The notes below the pieces were generated by a model, which saw only the letters and a program-made list of their open reading frames with translations, ran no database searches and was not told the DNA's origin. Shown here piece after piece: positions 45,435-54,335 of a stretch of 64,000 bases of DNA. This DNA comes from HXMU1420-13 sp963691715 (lineage in GTDB: Bacteria; Bacteroidota; Rhodothermia; Balneolales; Balneolaceae), in the NCBI GenBank assembly GCA_963691715.1, contig OY829281.1, positions 1,364,001 through 1,428,000 of the forward strand. Reading direction: 5' to 3'. Each line of letters begins with the position of its first letter. Position 1 is the first letter of the stretch. The position numbers and the translations under genes were made by a program.

Positions 45435-46778
45435 TTAATTTAAAATTTCGGTAATTCCTGGTATAATCCCTTCAAATTCTTCCCCAATATATTTTCGAAC
45501 TATATTCCCCTCGCTGTCTATAAGAATACGTGTTGGATAAAATTGGATATTAAATTTGTCTATCATCTCTTGTCTATTAAAAGATGGGGGGTCTGCTAAC
45601 GACCAAAATCTGTCTCTTTCCTCGAAAAAAGCGATCACAGTATTCACACTTTCATCGAATGGGATTGTGAAATACTGTAGGCCTTCAGTATTATATAATT
45701 GAAAAATTACAGTGCTTTCATCGTATTGTTGTTGATACAATGGATTTGCCATTAACGTAAATTCCAATATGTATGGGTTACCAAGTAATGAGGTATTATT
45801 TACTGTATCCCCTTCAGAAGTTATGAACTCAAATTCTGGAATGGGAAGTCCTGGTGTAAGTTCATACAATTCAAAGCGTATGTTTTTGAACCAAAAAGAA
45901 TAGTTTTCATTATCCTCATATATGCGTTCATACCGGTTTAATTTCGTTTTTGCTTCTTCAATATAAAGACTATCTAAATGAAGTTTAATTTTTGCTCGTT
46001 CAAAAACCGCATGTACTTCTTCGTCGCTACTTAATGTTTTTACAGAATCGAGATAGGCAATAGTTGCTTTAAACCCCTTCTTTGTTGCTATATATTTTTT
46101 CCCTAACGTTACTGCCATTGCATATGCATATTCCTCATCAAATGATGAATTGATCTTAGAAATCATTTCATCTGGCGCAATACCTTCCAACAGAGTGATG
46201 GCATTTTCAAAAGCAATTTTTGATGCATAGGTTCCCCGTTCACTTTCGTACACATCCCAATATAAATCAGCAAATTTTCTCAATTCTGATTGTGTTTCAT
46301 CTACTGGTAATCTTCCAGTTTGTATGTATAAATTTACTCTTTTGAAATTAGCATCAACTCGGTCATATAATTTCATGGCTCTTTGTTCTCTTGAATCTAT
46401 TTCAAGTGTTTGTGTTAAGCCCGGAAATTCAGCGGTGAATGTGATCGTATCCTCATCAGCTAAAAGAAATCGTAAAGATGCTAAGCTTCTACCATTTCTA
46501 ACCAATTGCACGGGATATGCACCTGGAGCATCAAATGATATTACACCTTCGAGAAAGCCGGTAGTATCCGTTTGTCCAAAGAAAAGTGTATCAATAGGGT
46601 CGTTTAAGTTCTGACGATTAAAGACTAGAAATTCAAACCCTGAATAATCTCCAGTATTATCAATAGAGTCCGCCACAGTAATATGTGCAGAAAATTGAGT
46701 TTCAAGAATTTTAGGTGACTTTGCACATGATAAACCTATGATGAGTAGAAAGGATATTAGGTAACCAATATTTTTCAT
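45435..46778 (-). CDS. Thioredoxin-fold lipoprotein lacking CXXC (TlpA/DUF4369-like)
   Basis: A 447-residue protein with a lipoprotein signal (LLIIGLSC, Cys at 18). The N-terminal region, about residues 25-140, is DUF4369-like (SGFEFLVFNRQN, FAPGAYPVQLVRNGRSLA-type strands). A helical middle follows, then a C-terminal thioredoxin-like domain from about 305: LPIPEFEFITSEGDTVNNTS, LGNPYILEFTLMANPLYQQQ, and RILIDSEGNIVRKYIG. In active TlpA/AhpC-type proteins the position after the EFTL-like strand would be W-C-x-x-C; here it is MANPLYQQQ, with no cysteines. So it is a probable non-redox member, perhaps binding or scaffold. It is five bases downstream of gatB, hence co-transcribed. Confidence 0.72.
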   Translation of the reverse strand: MKNIGYLISFLLIIGLSCAKSPKILETQFSAHITVADSIDNTGDYSGFEFLVFNRQNLNDPIDTLFFGQTDTTGFLEGVISFDAPGAYPVQLVRNGRSLASLRFLLADEDTITFTAEFPGLTQTLEIDSREQRAMKLYDRVDANFKRVNLYIQTGRLPVDETQSELRKFADLYWDVYESERGTYASKIAFENAITLLEGIAPDEMISKINSSFDEEYAYAMAVTLGKKYIATKKGFKATIAYLDSVKTLSSDEEVHAVFERAKIKLHLDSLYIEEAKTKLNRYERIYEDNENYSFWFKNIRFELYELTPGLPIPEFEFITSEGDTVNNTSLLGNPYILEFTLMANPLYQQQYDESTVIFQLYNTEGLQYFTIPFDESVNTVIAFFEERDRFWSLADPPSFNRQEMIDKFNIQFYPTRILIDSEGNIVRKYIGEEFEGIIPGITEILN

Positions 46779-46783
46779 GAATG

Positions 46784-48232
46784 TTAGCCTTCTAATTTTT
46801 TTGAAACCATTTGAGTAACCATTTTAGGGTTAGCTTTTCCTTTAGAAGCTTTCATAGCCTGTCCGACAAAAAATCCCATTAATTGTTTTTTACCTCCTCT
46901 AAATCGCTCTACTTCGTCTGGATTATTCTTAATAATTTCATCTACTAAGTCTTCCAAAAATCCAGAATCTGAAACTTGAATTAAATTCATTTGTTTTGCT
47001 AATTCTTCAGCAGGTTTGTCTTCGCGAAGCATAGCATTGAAAATGTTCTGCATGGCAGATGAATTTATTTGGTCATTCTCCTTAAGGTTGATAAGCTCTG
47101 CAAGTCGTGATGCGCTTACTGGGAATTCCTTTATATGGATGCTTTGCTCATTCAGAATACGAAGCACCTCACTTAAAACCAGATTCGATGCTGCTTTTGC
47201 ATTACCCGCTTCTTTAGCTATTTCTTCGAAGAAGTCGGCTAGATATCTATCCTCTGTAAGTGTAATTGCATCAACCTCACTCATCCCATATTCTGCTACG
47301 AATCTTTTTTGCCGAACATCTGCAAGTTCGGGGAGTTCCGATTTAATTTCATTTAATAACTCTGTGGTTACGATAATCGGGGGTAAATCGGGTTCTGGAA
47401 AATAGCGATAATCATGCGCTTCTTCTTTGGATCGCATAATTCGGGTTTGATTTTTAGACGTATCCCATAATCTCGTTTGCTGAACTACTTCTCCTCCACT
47501 TTCAATCAATTCGATTTGGCGATAGATTTCGAAATGAATGGCTTTTTCCACATTTCTAAAGGAGTTCATATTTTTCAACTCTGTTCTGGTACCAAATTTC
47601 TCTTGCCCTCGAGGTCGAACTGATACATTAGCGTCACACCGTAATGACCCTTCCTCCATATTTCCATCACACACTTCCAAATACTGCACAATTTGTTTGA
47701 TTTTAGTCAAATATGCATAGGCTTCTTGTGGTGTACGTAAATCAGGTTCTGATACTATTTCGATCAATGGTGTACCCGCTCTATTCAAATCCACTAACGT
47801 GTTGTATGGATCTTGATCATGAATAGATTTTCCAGCATCCTCTTCCATGTGAATACGAGTAAGACCAATGCGCTTGTTGTATTCTTCAAGTTCAATATCG
47901 AGGTATCCATCAAAACAAATAGGCGTTTCGAATTGCGATATTTGGTAGCCTTTTGGCAAATCTGGATAAAAGTAATTTTTTCTAGCAAAAATGGATTTTT
48001 CTGCTATGCTACAGTTTGTAGCTAATCCCATTTTAATGATGTAGCGAACTAAATTTTCGTTCACAACAGGCAAGGTTCCTGGGTGACCCAAACACAATGG
48101 GGTAACCATCGTATTAGGGGCTTCTCCATAAATGGGTGCAACGGGTGCAAAAGCTTTACTTTTTGTTAATAGCTGGGCGTGTACTTCCAGTCCTATAACG
48201 GCTTCAAATCGTTCGTGAGCAATTGTATTCAT
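46784..48232 (-). CDS. gatB: Aspartyl/glutamyl-tRNA amidotransferase subunit B
   Basis: A 482-residue cytosolic subunit of GatCAB, which converts misacylated Glu-tRNA-Gln (and Asp-tRNA-Asn) to the amide forms. Seen: AVIGLEVHAQLLTKSKAF at residues 11-28, CLGHPGTLPVVNE near 48, FARKNYFYPDLPKGYQISQF near 84, EDAGKSIHD near 130, GSLRCDANVSVRPRG near 197, TRTELKNMNSFRNVEKAI near 219, EEAHDYRYFPEPDLPP near 275, and a C-terminal YqeY-like tail (GFFVGQAMKASKGKANPKMV). Length is normal. gatA and gatC are not in the window. Confidence 0.97.
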   Translation of the reverse strand: MNTIAHERFEAVIGLEVHAQLLTKSKAFAPVAPIYGEAPNTMVTPLCLGHPGTLPVVNENLVRYIIKMGLATNCSIAEKSIFARKNYFYPDLPKGYQISQFETPICFDGYLDIELEEYNKRIGLTRIHMEEDAGKSIHDQDPYNTLVDLNRAGTPLIEIVSEPDLRTPQEAYAYLTKIKQIVQYLEVCDGNMEEGSLRCDANVSVRPRGQEKFGTRTELKNMNSFRNVEKAIHFEIYRQIELIESGGEVVQQTRLWDTSKNQTRIMRSKEEAHDYRYFPEPDLPPIIVTTELLNEIKSELPELADVRQKRFVAEYGMSEVDAITLTEDRYLADFFEEIAKEAGNAKAASNLVLSEVLRILNEQSIHIKEFPVSASRLAELINLKENDQINSSAMQNIFNAMLREDKPAEELAKQMNLIQVSDSGFLEDLVDEIIKNNPDEVERFRGGKKQLMGFFVGQAMKASKGKANPKMVTQMVSKKLEG

Positions 48233-48370
48233 TCAGAAAAAATATCTTATTCGATGAATTTTGAAGAATAAAGATACTCAAGTTGATCATTAGATATTTA
48301 GAATAATTAATTCATTAAATGACATCTAAAACTTATATTTTCGATTGACAATCGAACTCACACACTAATC

Positions 48371-48805
48371 ATGAAAAAACTATCCCTTATACTTTTTGCT
48401 TGCACCTTGCTCGTACTTGCAACCGCTTGTTCTTCTGAGAAACCAGAATCAGAAACTGAGCTTAAAGAAAACGAACAAACAATTACTTACACCGATTTAA
48501 CTCAAGTGGAATTCAAAAATATAGAAGCAAATCTTTCAGAAGATGTAATATTACTTGATGTTCGTACTGATTCTGAAGTTGCAGAAGGTATGATTGAAGG
48601 TGCAATTCAAATTGATTATAGAAAAGATAACTTTAGAGATGAAGTGGCTAAACTTGATTCATCTAAAACGTATGTGGTGTATTGCCGAAGTGGTGGACGC
48701 TCCGCATCTGCTTCAAAATTTATGACCGAAGAACTAGGTTTTAAGCATGTAAATAATTTATTAGGAGGATACTCTGACTATTTTTTAGAAGAGACCGAGG
48801 ATTAA
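48371..48805 (+). CDS. Rhodanese-like lipoprotein
   Basis: A 144-residue lipoprotein: signal MKKLSLILFACTLLVLATAC (Cys20), then a single rhodanese domain with VILLDVRTDSEVAEGMIEGA near residue 57 and the active-site loop YCRSGGRSASAS near 103. The catalytic Cys is present, so it can in principle transfer sulfane sulfur, probably in the periplasm. It is a stand-alone gene followed by two hairpins. The upstream gene gatB is divergent. Confidence 0.93.
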   Translation: MKKLSLILFACTLLVLATACSSEKPESETELKENEQTITYTDLTQVEFKNIEANLSEDVILLDVRTDSEVAEGMIEGAIQIDYRKDNFRDEVAKLDSSKTYVVYCRSGGRSASASKFMTEELGFKHVNNLLGGYSDYFLEETED

Positions 48806-48825
48806 TGCTTTTATAACTTCAAATA

Positions 48826-48857
48826 ACACAGGTGTAAAAAAATAATTACACCTGTGT
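48826..48857. repeat. Perfect 12-base inverted repeat after the rhodanese gene
   Basis: ACACAGGTGTAA at 48826-48837 and TTACACCTGTGT at 48846-48857, with an 8-base A-rich loop. No T-run follows directly, so it may act as an operator-like palindrome or stabilising mRNA stem, with the true terminator further on. Confidence 0.6.
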
Positions 48858-48912
48858 AACCGCTTTTCTAAATCAAAAAAGCATATTTTCATTTCTAGCA
48901 CAGCTTTTTTAT

Positions 48913-48950
48913 GGTTCGAATTTTTAATAAAAATTCAACCTTTTTTTTCT
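48913..48950 (+). terminator. Rho-independent terminator of the rhodanese gene
   Basis: GGTTCGAATTTTTA and TAAAAATTCAACC form a stem with one bulged base, followed by eight T. It lies 108 bases after the rhodanese stop. The rest of the gap up to pckA (48951-49146) is very T-rich. It contains CTGAAA..TTTCAG, a small inverted repeat near 49064, and otherwise nothing I can name. Confidence 0.7.
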
Positions 48951-49146
48951 TCTTTCTCATTTTTATTGAAATCCTTTATTTTCTAAAATTTTTTAATGAA
49001 TTTCTCATCAATACTTTAAAAAAGTAATATTTTCATCATTATATTTAAAAAAGATTTAATAGAGCTGAAACTAATTTATTTCAGTTATATGGGGTGTACA
49101 TATGCTTATCTTTAAACTTCTAAACTAACCTATACAATCTGGAGCT

Positions 49147-50766
49147 ATGAAAGCAGATTACAATGTCCATCCAAAAAGTCACATTGGATTGGATTACCTT
49201 GGATTGGCAAACAATAACGAGGTATACTGGAATTTAACTCCCGCTGAGTTATATGAACATGCCGTGCTTCATGGAGAAGCGATGTTAACTAAAGATCATG
49301 CATTACTCGTTCATACTGGCAAGTTCACTGGGCGTTCACCAAAAGATAAGTTTATTGTAGAACAACCAGAAATAATGGATGAAATTGATTGGGGAGAAAT
49401 AAATCAACCTACTTCGGAAGCCGTATTCGATAATCTTTTTAAAAAAGTTCAACAGTATTTATCAGATAAACGTCTGTTCGTGAAAGACGTTTTCTGTGGA
49501 GCCGATGAAGAAAATAGGCTTAAAGTTCGTGTTGTATCTGAAGTTGCTTACCATGCCCTTTTCACCGACAACATGTTTATAAATCCTTCTGATGAGGAAT
49601 TAGCCAAACATATTCCAGAATTCACTGTTTTAGCAGCTCCATTTTATGATGCGGACCCAGCCATCGATGGAACCCGTTCAAGTACCTTCATATTGGTAAA
49701 TATGGCAAAAAAAATAATCCTCTTTGGTGGCACTATGTATTCTGGAGAGGTAAAGAAAGGTATATTTTCGATCATGAATTATCTCCTTCCCAAAAAAGGA
49801 GTTATGCCCATGCATTGTTCTGCAAATCATGACAGTGATGGAGAAACTGCCATATTTTTTGGTCTTTCAGGGACTGGTAAAACCACACTTTCTGCCGATC
49901 CAGAAAAAACACTTATTGGTGATGATGAACATGGCTGGAGTGATGATGGTATCTTCAATTTCGAAGGTGGTTGCTACGCTAAAACAATAAACCTTACCGA
50001 AGAAAACGAACCACTGATTTTCGCAACCACAAAAATGCCTGGAACCATCTTAGAAAATGTAGTTTTGGACGAAAATCGTAACCCAGACTTTAAGGATGTT
50101 AGTTTAACACAAAACACACGGTGCTCTTATCCCTTAAAATTTATCCCAAATGCAAGTGCAACGGGAAAAGGTGGTCATCCAAAAAATATTATATTTTTAA
50201 CCTGTGATGCTTTTGGTGTACTGCCACCAATCAGTCGTTTGACACCAGAGCAAGCCATGTATCATTTTATTAGCGGTTACACCGCTAAAGTAGCTGGAAC
50301 CGAACGTGGAGTAACTGAACCTCAAGCAACTTTTTCAGCTTGCTTTGGATCTCCGTTTATGCCTCTACATCCCTCTGTTTATGCTGAATTATTAGCAGAT
50401 AAAATTAGGAAGCACAATGCTAAAGTATGGCTTGTAAATACTGGTTGGACAGGAGGGCCATCTGGAGTAGGTGAGCGAATGAAACTCAGTTATACACGAA
50501 AAATGCTTTCAGAAGCCATCGACGGTGGTCTAGATGATGTGGAATATGTCAAAGATCCGATATTCGGATTCGAGGTACCTATTCAAGTAGAAAATGTTCC
50601 GTCTAAAGTTTTAATTCCTCGATATACGTGGGAAGATGCTCGAGATTATGACAAAAAAGCCCAAGAATTGGCAGGTATGTTCACAGAAAACTTCAAACAA
50701 TTCGAAAATAAATGTTCTTCAGAAATTATAGCAGCTGCGCCAAAAGCTTTGTGGGCTCATAATTAA
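49147..50766 (+). CDS. pckA: Phosphoenolpyruvate carboxykinase (ATP)
   Basis: A 539-residue cytosolic enzyme that converts oxaloacetate and ATP to phosphoenolpyruvate, the first step of gluconeogenesis. Seen: TGKFTGRSPKDKFIVEQP near residue 57, the P-loop FFGLSGTGKTTLSADPEK near 237, the kinase-2 region GDDEHGWSDDGIFNFEGGCY near 258 with metal-binding Asp, SRLTPEQAMYHFISGYTAKV near 362 and VNTGWTGGPSGVGERM near 433. Length is normal. An RBS-like GGAG lies five bases before the ATG, and a terminator follows. Confidence 0.97.
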   Translation: MKADYNVHPKSHIGLDYLGLANNNEVYWNLTPAELYEHAVLHGEAMLTKDHALLVHTGKFTGRSPKDKFIVEQPEIMDEIDWGEINQPTSEAVFDNLFKKVQQYLSDKRLFVKDVFCGADEENRLKVRVVSEVAYHALFTDNMFINPSDEELAKHIPEFTVLAAPFYDADPAIDGTRSSTFILVNMAKKIILFGGTMYSGEVKKGIFSIMNYLLPKKGVMPMHCSANHDSDGETAIFFGLSGTGKTTLSADPEKTLIGDDEHGWSDDGIFNFEGGCYAKTINLTEENEPLIFATTKMPGTILENVVLDENRNPDFKDVSLTQNTRCSYPLKFIPNASATGKGGHPKNIIFLTCDAFGVLPPISRLTPEQAMYHFISGYTAKVAGTERGVTEPQATFSACFGSPFMPLHPSVYAELLADKIRKHNAKVWLVNTGWTGGPSGVGERMKLSYTRKMLSEAIDGGLDDVEYVKDPIFGFEVPIQVENVPSKVLIPRYTWEDARDYDKKAQELAGMFTENFKQFENKCSSEIIAAAPKALWAHN

Positions 50767-50784
50767 GCATTTCATTAATATCAT

Positions 50785-50825
50785 AAAGCCTATCGATTAA
50801 TTTTCAATAGGCTTTATTTTTATTA
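50785..50825 (+). terminator. Rho-independent terminator of pckA
   Basis: AAAGCCTAT and ATAGGCTTT form a perfect 9-base stem with a 13-base loop, followed by ATTTTTATT. It begins 19 bases after the pckA stop. Confidence 0.85.
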
Positions 50826-50846
50826 AGGATTCATTAATATCCTTAG

Positions 50847-51941
50847 ATGTTATATAGAATTCTTATCTACTTATTGCTTTCTTTAAGTCTGTTGAACTGT
50901 GTTCCTCAATCAGATCCACAGCCAACAAGGATCAAGCTCCCTCTTCCAAAATCATATATTATAAATACATCCATATCCGAAATTAACATCGATGGAGTTG
51001 CAACGGAAGAAGCATGGTCACACGCAGAATGGACCGATTATTTCATTGATATTGAAGGAGAAAAAAAACCAACCCCCTATTTCGATACTCGGGTTAAAAT
51101 GCTATGGGATGATAAATTCATTTATTTTTATACAGAGATGCAGGAATCGCATATTTGGGGAAATTTAACAGAACGTGATGCCGTAATTTTCTACAACAAT
51201 GACTTTGAAATTTTTATAAAACCTAATGAAGTACAGCCAACCTATGTTGAGTTTGAAATAAATGCCCTTGGTACCCTTTGGGACTTACTGCTGGTAAGAC
51301 CTTATAGAAGAAATGGCCCCGTATTTAATGAATGGGATATTAATGACACTCAAATTGGTATTCATTATAATGGCACTCTCAATGATCCATCGGATGTGGA
51401 TGAGTCATGGTCTATTGAAATTGCAATCCCAATAGATCCAATCAGATCTATCGATAGAGGAAGTGAGATTCGCCATGGAAGTTATTGGAGAATTAATTTT
51501 TCTAGGGTACAATGGCAGCATGATGTAAAAGATGGAATCTATGATAGAAAAAAGGATTCAACAGGAAATTATTTACCTGAAAATAACTGGGTATGGTCTG
51601 AACAATCTGCCATTGCTATGCATCGGCCTGAGCATTGGGGATATTTATATTTTAATTCACATAAAGATAGAGAGTTCCATAAAATAGCCCATGAAGAAAT
51701 GGTACAACATCAATTTTTATTCTACCTCTACCGCATGCAACTGGAGTTTTTTAACCTCAACAAAAGGTTTGGTACTATTAATGATTTTTTTAAACCTCAT
51801 GAAAGATACTTTCTTGTAAATGGAGTACAACTTACAGCTACATTTAATAATATTGCTTCGGGCTTTGAAATTATGGTAGATGGCCTAGAGGTAGAGGCAT
51901 TAGTAATTAATCAAGATGGATACATAAATACTTTAAAATGA
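50847..51941 (+). CDS. CBM9-like carbohydrate-binding lipoprotein
   Basis: A 364-residue lipoprotein (LLSLSLLNC near residue 18). A CBM9-type domain occupies about 40-250: EINIDGVATEEAWSHAEWTD, RVKMLWDDKFIYFYTEMQES, WGNLTERDAVIFYNNDFEIF, FEINALGTLWDLLLVRPYRR and EIAIPIDPIRS. CBM9-like proteins bind sugar ends or act as lyase-associated surface modules. The C-terminal about 100 residues (WSEQSAIAMHRPEHWGYLYF) fit the same family. Its stop overlaps the next ATG by four bases (ATGA), so it is coupled to the putative glycosidase. Binding residues were not assigned. Confidence 0.85.
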   Translation: MLYRILIYLLLSLSLLNCVPQSDPQPTRIKLPLPKSYIINTSISEINIDGVATEEAWSHAEWTDYFIDIEGEKKPTPYFDTRVKMLWDDKFIYFYTEMQESHIWGNLTERDAVIFYNNDFEIFIKPNEVQPTYVEFEINALGTLWDLLLVRPYRRNGPVFNEWDINDTQIGIHYNGTLNDPSDVDESWSIEIAIPIDPIRSIDRGSEIRHGSYWRINFSRVQWQHDVKDGIYDRKKDSTGNYLPENNWVWSEQSAIAMHRPEHWGYLYFNSHKDREFHKIAHEEMVQHQFLFYLYRMQLEFFNLNKRFGTINDFFKPHERYFLVNGVQLTATFNNIASGFEIMVDGLEVEALVINQDGYINTLK

Positions 51942-53005
51942 ACCTATATTATAGATTATTCTTAGTGATTTTATTTTTTGGTTGCTCAAAAGGGGAACCC
52001 AATAAATCTTTTAAATTTGGTGCATGGACAGGTGCCAACATAGCTGAATCAGAAGAAGAATGGAGAATTAAACTCGAAAAATTCTCTAATCACGGATTAA
52101 CAGATCTATTTTTATCCGGGAGTATTGAAGAAACTGAAAGAGTTGTGGATTATGCAGTCGATTACAATATAAATATACATGCATGGGTTTGGACTTTAAA
52201 TCGCCCTGGTGATACTACAGCAGCTAAGCATCCCAATTGGTATGCTGTAAATCGAAATGGGGATAATTCCTATGATTTTAGAGCCTATGTTGATTACTAT
52301 CAATGGCTTTCACCATTCTCATTAGGAGCTAGAGAGTATATAAAGTCAATTATGGAAAGCTATTCGGAAATATCAGGATTAACTAGTATTCATCTTGATT
52401 ATGTGAGGTATGTAGATGTAATTCTTGGTGCAGATTTACAACCTAAATATAATCTAAAACAGGATCGACAATTTCCAGAATTCGATTATGGATATCATCC
52501 CAATGCTCGAGAAGGATTCAAAGAACTATTTGGGATAGACCCCATTAACTTAGAGTATCCAGAGCTAAGTACCGAATGGCTTCAATATCGTTTAAATGCG
52601 GTTACAACCTTAGTTAATGAAATTGCAGAAATTGTTCACAACAATGAAAAAAAACTGTCTGCCGCAGTATTTCCTTTTCCAGAAATGAGTCGCCAAATGG
52701 TACGGCAAGATTGGTCTAGCTGGGATTTAGATTTAGCTCTCCCCATGTTATACCATAACTTTTATCGCCAAAATTTAAACTGGATCCAATTCTCTGCCGA
52801 ACAAGGGGTACGTGAAGCGCAAGGACGATTTGAAATTATGCCTGGCCTTTATATTCCATCACTTTCCCCTGAAGAATTAGAAGTTGCGATAAGAAAATCA
52901 ATACATGCGGGAGCTACAGGAATTTCCGTGTTTGACATCGGCGCAATGACTGATGAACACTGGGGGAAATTATTAGATACTTCTATTAATACGTATAAGT
53001 TGTAA
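51938..53005 (+). CDS. Putative glycoside hydrolase, GHL10/DUF187-like lipoprotein
   Basis: A 355-residue lipoprotein (LVILFFGCSKGEP; Cys near 16) with a TIM-barrel-type hydrolase: FGAWTGANIAESEEEWRIKL, HGLTDLFLSGSI, INIHAWVWTLNRPGD near 80, WYAVNRNGDNSYDFRAYVDY near 100, REYIKSIMESYSEISGLTSI, IHLDYVRYVDVIL near 152 (conserved DYVR of this class), AAVFPFPEMSRQMVRQDW near 245, WDLDLALPMLYHNFY near 263. The DYVRY and a later Asp/Glu are candidate catalytic sites but the family's chemistry is mostly unknown. It is coupled to a CBM9-like gene, suggesting polysaccharide use or remodelling. The last 20 bases overlap the 3' end of the broken gene on the minus strand. Confidence 0.82.
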   Translation: MNLYYRLFLVILFFGCSKGEPNKSFKFGAWTGANIAESEEEWRIKLEKFSNHGLTDLFLSGSIEETERVVDYAVDYNINIHAWVWTLNRPGDTTAAKHPNWYAVNRNGDNSYDFRAYVDYYQWLSPFSLGAREYIKSIMESYSEISGLTSIHLDYVRYVDVILGADLQPKYNLKQDRQFPEFDYGYHPNAREGFKELFGIDPINLEYPELSTEWLQYRLNAVTTLVNEIAEIVHNNEKKLSAAVFPFPEMSRQMVRQDWSSWDLDLALPMLYHNFYRQNLNWIQFSAEQGVREAQGRFEIMPGLYIPSLSPEELEVAIRKSIHAGATGISVFDIGAMTDEHWGKLLDTSINTYKL

Positions 53006-53203
53006 ATGTAGCGGGGCGGTCAGTAATATCTAAAAGATCATCATCCCACATTTTCTGGATAAATTTCATTGCCATATCTTTCACAAGTTTTGGAGTATCA
53101 ATGCCGCCTTCTCCCATTCCTTTGCGCGAATTTAATCCTGCTTTCCATATTATACGCCCCTCAATTGGGTCTACTAGAGTGCTCTTCATATCAAAATTTG
53201 TTA

Positions 53204-53948
53204 GGGTCTTATGAAGTAAAGGAGTCAGAGCGGGTCTTTTCTGAGCCTTTTAAGCATGGTATGATATAAGTTATCATTTCGGTGATTAAATCTAAATTCT
53301 GTTTCTTTTAGGTGCAGATAAAATGAACGTGTTGGAATTCCATTAAACTGAGCTAGCCTTCGTTTTGCGAAGCTCCAAAAAGACTCGATCCCATTAATGT
53401 GGGAAGTTCCCCGGACAAACTCATCTTGGCCATGATGCACCCGGTAATGTTTGTCATAGCCTACATCCACCAGACCATTATAGCCCCTCCAGCCATCAGA
53501 ATGAATCACACTTTCTAGGGCTACTTTCCCTCGTATAATAGCTTGTAAGGTCTTTTTACGTGCATCAGGCACTATCTCTGTGTATACCTTTCCTTGGCGT
53601 TTAAACACACCAAATACAATGGTTTTACCCGAAGCCCCACGTCCGCGTTTACCTGGAATGCGTCGAGGCCCAAAATAGGATTCATCGACTTCTATTATTC
53701 CATCAAAAGGAGTTTCTTGTACGCACCAATAGGCGATCTTTTTGCGGAGTTTATCAAAAATAACCGTTACCGAACGCAGAGAAACCGAACTCAACTCCGA
53801 GGTTTCAGTCGCTGTTAAATCTAGGGCAAAACATTTAATTATGTGTCGGAAATGTGCTTCAGAAATTTTAGAACGCTTATAATATTTGTTTCTCATTGAA
53901 TAGCAATATGTTACAACTCATCATAACATGCTATACTTCATAAGACCC
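53204..53948 (-). mobile_element. Intact IS1595-like insertion sequence
   Basis: A 745-base element. Its ends are 15-base perfect inverted repeats GGGTCTTATGAAGTA at 53204-53218 and, inverted, at 53934-53948. A direct repeat TTTGTTA flanks it at 53197-53203 and 53949-53955; seven bases match where eight is usual for the family. It carries one complete transposase on the minus strand. The terminal repeats differ from the other IS copy in this window beyond GGGTC, so it is a different element of the same family. Confidence 0.93.
53225..53896 (-). CDS. IS1595-like transposase, intact
   Basis: A 223-residue transposase that cuts and joins the element at GGGTC ends. It starts with a helix-turn-helix region (KYYKRSKISEAHFRHIIKCF, ALDLTATETSELSSVSLRSV). 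The three catalytic acidic positions follow: IIEVDESYFGPRR near residue 72, VIHSDGWRGYNGLVD near 134 and SHINGIESFWSFAKRRL near 170. Unlike the other copy it has no stop inside. The 31 residues around KKTLQAIIRGKVALESV are identical in the two copies, while the N-terminal third is much more diverged. It is likely functional. Confidence 0.92.
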   Translation of the reverse strand: MRNKYYKRSKISEAHFRHIIKCFALDLTATETSELSSVSLRSVTVIFDKLRKKIAYWCVQETPFDGIIEVDESYFGPRRIPGKRGRGASGKTIVFGVFKRQGKVYTEIVPDARKKTLQAIIRGKVALESVIHSDGWRGYNGLVDVGYDKHYRVHHGQDEFVRGTSHINGIESFWSFAKRRLAQFNGIPTRSFYLHLKETEFRFNHRNDNLYHTMLKRLRKDPL

Positions 53949-54335
53949 TTTGTTAAATCATTATTAAGAAAGCTACCTTTATCGAAAGCTAAAATTAATA
54001 TGGTGTCTGGTTTATAGTCATTTATTTTTTCTTGAGGATAATTAGGCTCAAAATCTAAATCTCTAATTGTTTCGTTATGAAGAATATTTTCAATACTGTA
54101 TGTAGATAAAATTTCTGAGATTTGTGAAGATATTTCTCTCATTATTTTTTCACTACCCTCACTATCATAGGCAAGTATGAAAAGTTTCTTAGATTTAAAG
54201 TCGTAATCATCAACTTTATTTGATTCCACTTCAGTAAAAGCATTTGCAGGAATGCATCCAATCCCGAGTAAACAAAAAAATAATATCCAATTTCTATTCA
54301 TTCTATCCATCTTCTTTTTTGCTTAACATAATGAA

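Larger units (their letters stand above)
52986..54310 (-). pseudogene. Small secreted protein gene broken by an IS1595-like insertion
   Basis: The two parts are 53949-54310 (N-terminal, from MDRMNRNWILFFCLLG to LNNDLT) and 52986-53203 (C-terminal, MKSTLVDPIEGRIIWKAGL to FTTYTY). Removing the IS with one 7-base copy of TTTGTTA (minus strand TAACAAA) rejoins them in frame: NNDLT-N-FDMKSTLV. The joined length is 573 bases, 190 residues plus stop, so the frame is exact. A start at 54301 (MNRNWILFFCLLG) is more likely than 54310. The protein has a signal peptide (ending PANA), a region with KSKKLFILAYDSEGSEKIMR, and DTILILAFDKG. The C-terminal VDPIEGRIIWKAGLN resembles DUF4136/Lpo-type periplasmic lipoproteins. 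Function unknown, now inactivated. Confidence 0.88.

Noticed and set aside
45441..46778. Active TlpA disulfide reductase
   Set aside because: No CXXC in the thioredoxin-like domain; only the fold pattern is seen.
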